Shown piece after piece: positions 54,994 through 63,065 of a stretch of DNA of 64,000 bases. A model generated the notes under the pieces. The model ran no database searches. It worked only from the letters and a program-made list of their open reading frames with translations, and had not been told where the DNA came from. The stretch's first letter is position 1. Every line of letters begins with the position of its first letter. The DNA comes from Methylophaga sulfidovorans (GTDB taxonomy: Bacteria; Pseudomonadota; Gammaproteobacteria; Nitrosococcales; Methylophagaceae): positions 62,001 to 126,000 of the forward strand of contig NZ_FOSH01000006.1 in NCBI RefSeq assembly GCF_900114205.1, in the 5' to 3' direction. Made by a program: the position numbers and the translations under genes.

Positions 54994-56099
54994 TGTGCCG
55001 ATTCAATGTTAAGATATTTCTGCTCAGAGATTTCAGACCAGGCGGCATCTTTCTTACGAAATTTCTGATAGGCATCATATACCCTTTTAAATTTGGGGTT
55101 TTTAGCTGCTTCTTCCTCTAATGTCTCTTCAGACAACGTTTTTAGACGTTGTAAAACATCATCAGGGAACGGTGCAATGGTGATGTCATCTCGGTCTTTC
55201 AGAATTTGTAATGCTTCCGCATTCTTCTGTTCCATCTCAGACAGCATAGCCAGGTTTTCGGCCTGAGCAGCATTGGTGACGATCGCTTGTAAATCTGCAG
55301 GCAAGCTATTCCACGCCCGCTCATTGATGGTTAACTCTAAAACGGTGCCTGGCTCATGCCAGCCCGGATAATAATAATGTTGTGCAGCACGATAAAGTCC
55401 TAAACGTTCATCGTGGTATGGACCAATCCATTCAGTTGCATCAATCGTATTACGTTCAAGCGCACTATAAACTTCACTACCGGCTAATAAAACAGGGTTG
55501 CCACCGGCTTTAGCTAAGACTTTTCCGCCTAAGCCCGGAATACGCATTTTTAAGCCTTGCAGATCATCTACAGAATTGATTTCTTTATTAAACCAGCCGC
55601 CCATTTGAACGCCAGTGTTACCAAGAGGGAAGGGGATAACATGAAACGGTTTATAGATTTCACGCCATAATTCGAGACCGCCACCATCGTATAACCATGA
55701 ATTCATGCCTAAAGCTGTCATACCAAAAGGTACGGTAGAAAAGAACTGTGCTTCAGGCACTTTACCGGCCCAGTAATAGGCACTGCCATGACCCATTTCC
55801 ACTGTACCTTGTGATACGGCTTCAAACACTTGTAATGCCGGAATCAATTCACCGCCCGCATACACTTTGATATCCAGACGTCCGTTTGACATGGCCTTGA
55901 TATTGGCGGCGAAACGTTCTGCGCCTTCTTGTAAAACAGGAAACCCTGGCGGCCATGTTGTGACCATCTTCCAGCGGTAAGTTTTATTGTTCGTTGTATT
56001 ATCAGTGACTGACTGAGATTGATCACTTTGTCCACATGAGGTCAACATAAGGGCGACAAGACCCACAATGAATGAACGTGATAAACATGATGCCAACAT
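54990..56099 (-). CDS. dctP: TRAP-type solute-binding lipoprotein (DctP family)
   Basis: A 369-residue binding protein of a tripartite ATP-independent periplasmic transporter. A lipoprotein signal with lipobox LTSC (acylated C22) precedes the TRAP fold: VSQGTVEMGHGSAYYWAGKVPEAQFFSTVPFG and the substrate-clamp MRIPGLGGKVLAKAGGNPV containing the conserved arginine. The family binds carboxylates or taurine-like acids; substrate unknown. No dctQ or dctM membrane subunits are in the window, and the lipid anchor is unusual for TRAP binding proteins. It follows uvrD by 16 nt. Confidence 0.9.
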   Translation of the reverse strand: MLASCLSRSFIVGLVALMLTSCGQSDQSQSVTDNTTNNKTYRWKMVTTWPPGFPVLQEGAERFAANIKAMSNGRLDIKVYAGGELIPALQVFEAVSQGTVEMGHGSAYYWAGKVPEAQFFSTVPFGMTALGMNSWLYDGGGLELWREIYKPFHVIPFPLGNTGVQMGGWFNKEINSVDDLQGLKMRIPGLGGKVLAKAGGNPVLLAGSEVYSALERNTIDATEWIGPYHDERLGLYRAAQHYYYPGWHEPGTVLELTINERAWNSLPADLQAIVTNAAQAENLAMLSEMEQKNAEALQILKDRDDITIAPFPDDVLQRLKTLSEETLEEEAAKNPKFKRVYDAYQKFRKKDAAWSEISEQKYLNIESAQ

Positions 56100-56115
56100 A
56101 GATAAATATCCCTGA

Positions 56116-58284
56116 TTAAAGTATGTCTAATTTAGCATAAGCAAGAACTAACCACTTACTTCCTGCATGCTTAAAGTTGACTTGTACTCGTGCATTTTTA
56201 CCAGAACCTTCAGTATCAACAACGATACCAGGGCCAAATTTCTGGTGATGCACTTGTTGTCCGGTTTTGATTCCGGTTTCATTTAATCCCTGACTTTCTC
56301 TACCTCGAACGCCATTAATGCTTGGACTGACATGATTATTACGTGCGCGGACTTCTTCAGTACAGTCACTGGGTAATTCACTCAGAAAACGGGAAGGGCG
56401 TTGCATCAGTTCTTGACCGTAGAGAAAACGCGACTCGGTGAATAAAAGGTATAGGGTTTTTCTTGCGCGTGTCATCCCGACATAACAAAGGCGTCTTTCT
56501 TCAGCGAGTCGTACAGGATCATCACTGGATTTCTGTCCAGGGAACAGGCCTTCTTCCATACCCACCATAAAGACAATAGGAAACTCCAGGCCTTTAGCTG
56601 AATGAAGTGTCATTAATTGCACACAGTCTTCCCAGCGATCGGCCTGATTTTCGCCCGCTTCCAGTGCAGCGTGAGCAAGAAAAGCATCCAGATCGGACAT
56701 GTCTTCAGCTTCTTCAGGCTTGTGAAACTGTTTGGTGGCGGAGATTAATTCATCAAGGTTATCAATGCGACCTTGTCCTTTTTCTGTTTTATCTTTTGCA
56801 AAGTGTGCTTTTAAACCACTTTCATCGATAACCAGTTGGGTGAGTTCGTTTAAGGACATGACGGTGTCTTGTTCCGGCGTCAACGAATCAATCAAGGTGA
56901 TAAAACCAGCTAGCGCATTACCAGCTCGGGCAGCAAAGGCTTTAGCATCGAGCATTTCTATGGCGCTATGCCACATTGATATTCCGCGCTCACGGGCATA
57001 TTGACGTAATTGCGTTAAAGTCGCAGCGCCAATCCCACGGGTGGGTGTATTCACGATTCGTTCGAAAGCCGCATCATCGAGACGGTTTGAGACAAGACGT
57101 AAATAAGAAAGAACATCTTTGATCTCAGCCCGTTCAAAAAAGCGTAAGCCACCATAGACACGATATGGCATTGCAGCTTGTAATAAGGCTTCCTCTATTA
57201 CCCGTGATTGGGCATTGGAGCGATACAGTACGGCTGCATCACTTCGTTTGCCACCGTTATCCACCCATTTGCGGATTTGTTCTACAAGGTAAGAGGCTTC
57301 ATCACGTTCGTTATAGGCGTTATAAATCTGGATAAGATCGCCGTCATCATCTTCGGTCCACAACTCTTTACCTAGTCGTTCACTATTATTAGCGATAACC
57401 GCATTAGCTGCTTTGAGGATATTGCCGGTGGAACGATAGTTTTGTTCCAGACGAATGGTGCTGGCACCTTGGTAGTCTTTATCAAACTGTTGGATATTTT
57501 CTATACGAGCGCCACGCCAGCCATAAATGGACTGGTCATCATCACCAACAATAAAAAGGTGTCCGCTATTACCGGCTAATAGTCGTAACCAGGCATATTG
57601 CAGAGTATTGGTATCCTGAAATTCGTCGACTAAAATTTGTTTAAAACGCTGCTGATACTGCGCCAAAATATCGGGACGTTTTAACCAGAGTTCGTGGCTT
57701 CTGAGTAATATTTCACCAAAATCAATAACACCAGCGCGCTGACAAGCTTGTTCATAGGCAGCATATATGGCCAGCATATTTTTTGAGTAAGGATCATGGC
57801 CTGCTTGAATATCTTTGGCTCTGAGACCTTCATCTTTTTGTGCGTTGATATACCACTGAGCCTGTTTTGGTGGCCATTGGGCTTCATCAAGTTCCATAGC
57901 GCGGATGATACGTTTTAACATCCGAAGTTGGTCATCACTATCGAGAATCTGGAAGTTCTGTGGTAGTTCTGCTTCTTTCCAGTGGGATCGGAGTAGTCGG
58001 TGAGCCAGACCATGAAATGTACCGACCCACATACCGCCAGGCGGGTAGCCCAGAATATCTTCGATACGACCACGCATTTCAGCGGCGGCTTTGTTGGTAA
58101 AGGTAACAGCAAGAATATTACCGGCTGAGAAACCTTCAGCTTGAATCAGCCAGGCGATACGATGAACTAATACACGTGTTTTACCACTACCGGCACCCGC
58201 TAATATTCTGGCGTGACCCAACGGAGCAGCAACCGCTTCACGTTGTGGTTTATTTAGGTCATTTAAAAGTTCAGAGACATCCAT
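56116..58284 (-). CDS. uvrD: DNA helicase II UvrD
   Basis: Superfamily 1A 3'-5' helicase in nucleotide excision and mismatch repair. The 722 residues (ATG 58284; a longer ATG 58308 is disfavoured since MDVSELLNDLNKPQREAV aligns with E. coli UvrD MDVSYLLDSLN) carry GAGSGKT at 30-36, VDEFQDTN, GDDDQSIYGWRGA, and the C-terminal LMTLHSAKGLEFP and VGMTRARKTLYL motifs, followed by a C-terminal domain of about 60 residues. It matches UvrD rather than Rep at both ends. Confidence 0.94.
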   Translation of the reverse strand: MDVSELLNDLNKPQREAVAAPLGHARILAGAGSGKTRVLVHRIAWLIQAEGFSAGNILAVTFTNKAAAEMRGRIEDILGYPPGGMWVGTFHGLAHRLLRSHWKEAELPQNFQILDSDDQLRMLKRIIRAMELDEAQWPPKQAQWYINAQKDEGLRAKDIQAGHDPYSKNMLAIYAAYEQACQRAGVIDFGEILLRSHELWLKRPDILAQYQQRFKQILVDEFQDTNTLQYAWLRLLAGNSGHLFIVGDDDQSIYGWRGARIENIQQFDKDYQGASTIRLEQNYRSTGNILKAANAVIANNSERLGKELWTEDDDGDLIQIYNAYNERDEASYLVEQIRKWVDNGGKRSDAAVLYRSNAQSRVIEEALLQAAMPYRVYGGLRFFERAEIKDVLSYLRLVSNRLDDAAFERIVNTPTRGIGAATLTQLRQYARERGISMWHSAIEMLDAKAFAARAGNALAGFITLIDSLTPEQDTVMSLNELTQLVIDESGLKAHFAKDKTEKGQGRIDNLDELISATKQFHKPEEAEDMSDLDAFLAHAALEAGENQADRWEDCVQLMTLHSAKGLEFPIVFMVGMEEGLFPGQKSSDDPVRLAEERRLCYVGMTRARKTLYLLFTESRFLYGQELMQRPSRFLSELPSDCTEEVRARNNHVSPSINGVRGRESQGLNETGIKTGQQVHHQKFGPGIVVDTEGSGKNARVQVNFKHAGSKWLVLAYAKLDIL

Positions 58285-58420
58285 TTTGTGATCATATAGT
58301 TCAGGCATAAAGAAACCAGCGCATTAACAGATGTGACTGAATGTACTGGTCGAGAGTGTTCATGCATTATCAGCCAGGCGGGGGGCTGAATAGCAGGCAT
58401 AACACAGGTTTAAAAAGCAA

Positions 58421-58450
58421 ACTCCCTGCTAAAGCTAATTAGCAGGGAGT
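58421..58450 (-). terminator. Intrinsic terminator after trxA
   Basis: ACTCCCTGCTAA (58421-58432) and TTAGCAGGGAGT (58439-58450) pair perfectly over 12 bp with a 6-nt loop; on the minus strand TTTGCTTTTTAAA follows. It lies 10 nt beyond the trxA stop and should end trxA transcription before uvrD. The plus side is also T-rich (TCATTTTTTTT). Confidence 0.9.
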
Positions 58451-58459
58451 TCATTTTTT

Positions 58460-58786
58460 TTAAATATTGCTGTCTAAAAACGCAGCCAATTGTGATTTTG
58501 TTAAAGCACCCACTTTTGTTGCTTCAACTTCACCATCTTTAAATAGCATCAATGTTGGGATACCACGGATACCGTAACGTGGTGGAGTGTCCTGGTTTTC
58601 GTCAATATTCAGTTTGCAAACTTTCAACTTACCAGCATACTCGGCCGCGATTTCATCCAATACGGGGGCGATCATTTTGCACGGACCACACCATTCAGCC
58701 CAGTAATCGACCAAAACAGGCAGGTCAGACTGCAGTACTTGACTATCAAAGTCGCCATCGGTCACGTGGGTGACGTTTTCGCTCAT
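58460..58786 (-). CDS. trxA: Thioredoxin 1
   Basis: General disulfide reductase of the cytosol. The 108 residues have the active site WCGPC (C33, C36) in [15 protein letters not shown], and [12 protein letters not shown] with the cis-proline, matching E. coli TrxA in length and motif. It is divergent from rhlB across 98 bp, and E. coli has trxA and rhlB divergent as well. Confidence 0.97.
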   Translation of the reverse strand: MSENVTHVTDGDFDSQVLQSDLPVLVDYWAEWCGPCKMIAPVLDEIAAEYAGKLKVCKLNIDENQDTPPRYGIRGIPTLMLFKDGEVEATKVGALTKSQLAAFLDSNI

Positions 58787-58884
58787 GTTTTATCTCCAGT
58801 GGTATATAAAGTATCGTGGGTCTATACTCCCATACGATATAGCCTAACATTTTTTCCTATCATAAAAGGTAATGCAAGTATTCT

Positions 58885-60189
58885 ATGAGTGCACATCTAA
58901 CCGAGCAGGCCTTCTCATCCTTGCCACTCCACGCTTCACTTAAAGCCGGACTGGCGAACGCCGGATTCGAATTTTGTACACCGATTCAGGCATCTGCGCT
59001 GCCTCTATTATTATCGGGACGCGATGTAGCCGGACAAGCGCAAACAGGAACAGGTAAAACGATTGCTTTTTTACTCGCAACTTTCCAATGTTTGATTGAT
59101 AAAGCACCTGCAGAAAATTGGGATGGGAAACAACCCCGGGCATTAATTTTGGCACCAACGCGGGAATTGGCTATCCAGATTGCCAAAGATGCAGAAAAAC
59201 TGAATGTCGAATCAAAATTACGTATAGGCATCGCTCATGGCGGCAAAGATTATCAGCGCCAGCGAGATGCGATTACCGATGGACTGGATATTTTGATTGG
59301 TACGCCTGGACGTTTATTGGATTATCAGAAACAACATGTTTTTAGCCTGAAGTTTATTGATGTGGTTGTGCTTGACGAAGCAGATCGTATGTTTGACCTT
59401 GGCTTTATTAAAGATGTGCGCTATTTCCTGCGGAGAATTCCCAAACCTGAACAACGTCTGGGCATGTTGTTTTCAGCAACATTGAGTTACAAAGTCAGTG
59501 AATTAGCCTACGAACATATGAATAACCCGGAAAAGGTTCAGGTAGAGCCTGAAAAAATGATGGGGGATCGTATCGAAGAATGGGTGTATTACCCGGCTAA
59601 TGATGAAAAAATTCCATTGCTTCTGGCATTGATTGCACGTTTAAAACCAGAACGCGGCATTATTTTTGTAAATACCAAGCATGTGGCGGAAGTCGTATGG
59701 GGTTATTTAGAAGGGAATGGTCACAAAGCCTCGTTACTGTCTGGCGATGTTCCACAAAAAAAACGTGAAAGTTTGTTGCAGCATTTTCAGGATGGGGAAT
59801 TTCCTTTTCTTGTCGCCACCGACGTCGCTGCGCGGGGCTTGCATATTCCTGAAGTTAGTCATGTGTTTAACTATGACTTACCTCAGGATGTGGAAGACTA
59901 TGTACACCGGACGGGAAGAACAGCGCGTGCAGGGGCCAGTGGTGTAGCTATTAGTTTAGCTTGTGAAGAATATGTATTTTCATTACCGGATATTGAAGCT
60001 TATATTAAACATAAATTACCATTGGCTTCGACGTCTGATGAGCAGTTAGAAACACCTAAACCGCGGGTAAAAAGAGAGAAAGAAGCGATACCACAGCAGA
60101 AAAGAAATGACGCGAGTAAGTCAACAAAGCCCAGGCGCAGGCGGAATAAGCCGAGAAAGGGCGTAAATTCACATGCAGATAAACAATAA
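58885..60189 (+). CDS. rhlB: ATP-dependent RNA helicase RhlB
   Basis: Degradosome helicase that unwinds RNA for RNase E and PNPase. The 434 residues have PIQASALP near 33 (Q motif), AQTGTGKT at 52-59, [11 protein letters not shown] near 167, SATLSYK, and [23 protein letters not shown], then [11 protein letters not shown] basic, disordered tail follows from about 385. trxA on the other side gives the E. coli RhlB context. A gene overlapping its 3' end begins at 60173. Confidence 0.95.
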   Translation: MSAHLTEQAFSSLPLHASLKAGLANAGFEFCTPIQASALPLLLSGRDVAGQAQTGTGKTIAFLLATFQCLIDKAPAENWDGKQPRALILAPTRELAIQIAKDAEKLNVESKLRIGIAHGGKDYQRQRDAITDGLDILIGTPGRLLDYQKQHVFSLKFIDVVVLDEADRMFDLGFIKDVRYFLRRIPKPEQRLGMLFSATLSYKVSELAYEHMNNPEKVQVEPEKMMGDRIEEWVYYPANDEKIPLLLALIARLKPERGIIFVNTKHVAEVVWGYLEGNGHKASLLSGDVPQKKRESLLQHFQDGEFPFLVATDVAARGLHIPEVSHVFNYDLPQDVEDYVHRTGRTARAGASGVAISLACEEYVFSLPDIEAYIKHKLPLASTSDEQLETPKPRVKREKEAIPQQKRNDASKSTKPRRRRNKPRKGVNSHADKQ

Positions 60190-60520
60190 CAGACAAGCTA
60201 ATTTCTACCCGCTGGTTCCAGCTGAATCACGCAATAGCTCGCGCTTACCTGTTACTTTCGATTCCGCTGTTGAATATTCCGCCACAGTTGTTGATAAAGA
60301 ACAAGCTGATACGACGAATGTGGTTACGCCCGTCGCATCAACGCAAGACAGTCAGCAAGCTCAGTTTGTTCGACAGTTTATTGGCAGTGAGCGTGAGCAG
60401 TCTCCGTCTGAATCACAAGCTAATTTATTACCAAAATCAGTACAGCAGTATCTTTATATTAAGGATATTAATAACACCACCAAGCCATCAGGAGGGCAAA
60501 TAGTGGATGAGATGGTTTAG
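60173..60520 (+). CDS. Hypothetical protein overlapping rhlB
   Basis: A 115-residue soluble protein, Gln/Ser/Thr-rich and probably largely disordered, with a conserved-looking C-terminal segment [15 protein letters not shown]. It starts 17 nt inside rhlB; a weak AAAGGG is upstream. It overlaps the following lipoprotein gene by 14 nt, supporting a three-gene run with rhlB. I do not know the function. Confidence 0.72.
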   Translation: MQINNNRQANFYPLVPAESRNSSRLPVTFDSAVEYSATVVDKEQADTTNVVTPVASTQDSQQAQFVRQFIGSEREQSPSESQANLLPKSVQQYLYIKDINNTTKPSGGQIVDEMV

Positions 60521-61199
60521 TGTTATATGGTTAATTTGCTTTTTAACAGGATGTGCAACAAGCGGAAATAATGGTCAGTCCGATCCGGGTGTCACCCGAC
60601 TGGCTAAGAGTGATATTGACGAGGTGATAGAAGTTCACCAGCAAGCTGTTATCGCTCAGCTCAAAAGATTGATGTTGAAGCTTTATAAACGTAATCCAAA
60701 CCTGCGTCACGACAGAGATATCAGAACCATAAAAGAAAGTGTGGAGAGAACCTTCTCCAGACAGGTCGATTTTATCTACCCCGAGTGGGCCATCATCAGA
60801 AAACCAACCGACATTATCCGACTTGCGTTGGATGAACGTTTTCAGGGCGATCGTGTGCTGGCCTATATTATCGGTTTAAGAAAAATGTTGATGGCGTCTT
60901 ACGATGATCACAGCGAATTTTTTTATCTGACTTCTATCGATCAGCAAAAACTATATAACAGTGCTCGCAACATTGAGATTGCTGCCTGGTTACTGGCAAA
61001 AAAACGTGACCGTGATGGTAATTTACTGATACTTAGCGACAGTCTTTCAGGTGAAATACGTAATTTAAGTTATCAGCGACTATTTGGAAAAATGATAGCG
61101 ACTCAAGATAATCTTGCTCAAATCATGGCCCAAAAAAATGGTCGTATTATCAAGACCTTCGTGGTCAGGGCTGCCACACTGGTTTTTCTACCTATTTAG
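60507..61199 (+). CDS. Putative lipoprotein of unknown function
   Basis: A 230-residue protein with a lipoprotein signal ([16 protein letters not shown]; lipobox LTGC), so probably anchored in the envelope. The mature part is mostly helical and basic, with HQQAVIAQLKRLMLKLYKRNPNLRHD and IIGLRKMLMASYDDHSEFFYLTSIDQQKLYNSARNIEIAAWLL, and it ends hydrophobically (FVVRAATLVFLPI). AGGAGGG occurs 10 nt upstream of the ATG. I do not recognise its family. Its end overlaps the convergent DUF502 gene by 8 nt. Confidence 0.8.
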   Translation: MRWFSVIWLICFLTGCATSGNNGQSDPGVTRLAKSDIDEVIEVHQQAVIAQLKRLMLKLYKRNPNLRHDRDIRTIKESVERTFSRQVDFIYPEWAIIRKPTDIIRLALDERFQGDRVLAYIIGLRKMLMASYDDHSEFFYLTSIDQQKLYNSARNIEIAAWLLAKKRDRDGNLLILSDSLSGEIRNLSYQRLFGKMIATQDNLAQIMAQKNGRIIKTFVVRAATLVFLPI

Positions 61200-61785
61200 G
61201 TTTTGTATGCCCGGCAACACCAGCGGTTAATACAAAACGCATTGCTTGTTCCATGGTCATATCGACAGGTTTCAGCATACGTCTTGGGATGATGACCGGA
61301 TAACCACCGATGTTGTAACTCATGGGTAAATAAACGAGCACACGTTCTTCATCACCTTGTGTGGGTAAAAGCTCAACACTATCCACTGTGATAAAACCAA
61401 TCATTTCCATACCATTATCAAGTTTAACGGAAACAACCTGCTCAAATTCTGTTTCTCGCCCTGGCGTAAAGTAATGAAAGAAGTCATGCATGCTGCCATA
61501 TATCGATTTGATAACCGGTAAGTGATAAAGCAAGCTTTCCGCCCATTTGAATAAGCGTTTAAAAACATAGAGTCGCATCATGATGCCGAGTGAAAAAATC
61601 AAGGCAATAGCGGCGAGAAACCCCATGCCCGGCCAATACATATAATCTGGCAGGATAAATTTGATCACATGACTTAGTGCCTGTTCAGTCGATGTTATAA
61701 CCCAGTAAAGCAGATAGAGCGTAATGGTAATAGGCAGTATTGTGATAAGACCTGTCAGAAACTGACGGGTAAGAAATCGAAACAT
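61192..61785 (-). CDS. DUF502 family membrane protein
   Basis: A 197-residue inner-membrane protein with two N-terminal helices (about 6-30 and 52-75) and a C-terminal soluble domain. ITLYLLYWVITSTEQAL, GSMHDFFHYF and RVLVYLPMSYNIGGYPVIIPRRMLKPVDMTMEQAMRFVLTAGV are typical of DUF502. Family function is unknown. The upstream GGAG ribosome-binding site lies inside a palindrome, CACGG/CCGTG at 61787-61798. It follows ubiI by 65 bp. Confidence 0.9.
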   Translation of the reverse strand: MFRFLTRQFLTGLITILPITITLYLLYWVITSTEQALSHVIKFILPDYMYWPGMGFLAAIALIFSLGIMMRLYVFKRLFKWAESLLYHLPVIKSIYGSMHDFFHYFTPGRETEFEQVVSVKLDNGMEMIGFITVDSVELLPTQGDEERVLVYLPMSYNIGGYPVIIPRRMLKPVDMTMEQAMRFVLTAGVAGHTKPK

Positions 61786-61820
61786 ACACGGCTCCGTGGA
61801 GTAAGGTTAAGTCATCTAAA

Positions 61821-61834
61821 ACAGACAGGTCTGT
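61821..61834 (-). terminator. Possible short terminator after ubiI
   Basis: ACAGAC-AG-GTCTGT (61821-61834) is a perfect 14-nt palindrome; on the minus strand it is followed by TTTTAGATG. Weak: with a realistic loop the stem is only 5 bp and the T-run is four bases. It lies 16 nt after the ubiI stop. Confidence 0.35.
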
Positions 61835-61850
61835 CAGAATTATTTTTCAA

Positions 61851-63065
61851 TTAATGATGATCACGAACGCGTTGAGCTAATTTGGGAGTAGCAAAGGACC
61901 GACTTGCTGCCTGCTGCATAAACAGGTTTTTCAATAAACGACTTTTATTAACATGACGTAAACCAAATTGACGTAGCCATTTTACCGGCGTCAGAGAGTT
62001 GGTGAAGACACGCTTAAACATATCCATGCTCATTTGCATTAATAGATTATCTGCATGTCGTTGCCGTTGATATTTTTGTAATGTATGTAACTGACCAATG
62101 TCCCGGCCTTGTTGTGCTGCATTAATAATGACTTCAGCCAGGACTGCCGCATCCAACAGACCAATATTAACACCTTGTCCGGCCAGAGGATGAATTGTAT
62201 GAGCGGCGTCACCCACAAGGACTAAGCCGGGTTTGATATAGGTTTCAGCATGGCGTAGCTGTAAAGGAAAAGCATTACGATGACTGATTTTGATGACTTT
62301 ACCAAGGCGCTCTTCAAAAGCTGTATTAAGCTCGTTGATAAATTCATCATCAGACAGTGCTAATAAACGATCAGCATTATCAGTACTTAATGTCCAGACG
62401 ATAGAGCATTGGTGACTATCGGCAAGGGGTAGAAAAGCAAGAGGACCTTCCGGTAAAAAGCGTTGCCATGCCGTCTGCTGGTGTGGGGATGTTGTGGTGA
62501 CATTACACACCAAGCCTTTTTGTTGGTATGACCAGCCTTTAGTTTCAATATTGGCAAACTCTTTTATGGCGGAATGTGCGCCGTCAGCAGCAATGATCAG
62601 TTTTGTTTTTAGTGTGTGTTCATTGTCGAGATGCAGTTGCTGATTTTCAATAGCGACTGGTTTTGCTGGGGTAATCACATCAATATTGGGCTGCTGCTGA
62701 CATAAAGAAAAACTGGTTTGTTGCAGTTGTCGGTTTTCGATAATGTGTCCGAGGTTAGCAGCCCCCATATCCGCACTATTAAAATGTAGTTCACTGTCGG
62801 CATTTTCCCAGACCTTCATATCAGAAAATGCCGATAACCGCGACTGCGGTAGCATTGACCAGGCATTAAGCGCTTTTAAAATGTTCTCACTGCCCTTGGT
62901 TAAGGCGCTCACCCGGATATCAAAAGGGGCCGCTTCAGCTAAAGGTTCAAATGTTTGTGCTTCAACCAGGGCAATATTAAAGGCACTGTGGCGTGATAAT
63001 GCTAAGGCCAGACATGAACCGACCATTCCGCCGCCCACAATCGCAATGTCATATTCTTGTTTCAT
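61851..63065 (-). CDS. ubiI: Ubiquinone-biosynthesis FAD monooxygenase UbiI/VisC-like
   Basis: FAD-dependent ring hydroxylase of the UbiH/UbiF/VisC/COQ6 family. The 404 residues begin with the dinucleotide motif VGGGMVG (10-16), and include the ADG motif (IIAADGAHSAIKEFA) and GDAAHTIHPLAGQGVNIGLLDAAVL near 283. E. coli has ubiI directly below ubiH, which starts here 4 nt away, favouring UbiI over UbiF. Position on the ring (C5 in E. coli) is from homology. Confidence 0.88.
   Translation of the reverse strand: MKQEYDIAIVGGGMVGSCLALALSRHSAFNIALVEAQTFEPLAEAAPFDIRVSALTKGSENILKALNAWSMLPQSRLSAFSDMKVWENADSELHFNSADMGAANLGHIIENRQLQQTSFSLCQQQPNIDVITPAKPVAIENQQLHLDNEHTLKTKLIIAADGAHSAIKEFANIETKGWSYQQKGLVCNVTTTSPHQQTAWQRFLPEGPLAFLPLADSHQCSIVWTLSTDNADRLLALSDDEFINELNTAFEERLGKVIKISHRNAFPLQLRHAETYIKPGLVLVGDAAHTIHPLAGQGVNIGLLDAAVLAEVIINAAQQGRDIGQLHTLQKYQRQRHADNLLMQMSMDMFKRVFTNSLTPVKWLRQFGLRHVNKSRLLKNLFMQQAASRSFATPKLAQRVRDHH

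Noticed and set aside
62830-62837. Sigma-28 -10-like GCCGATAA (plus strand)
   Set aside because: Inside ubiI on the opposite strand, and no downstream gene faces that way.
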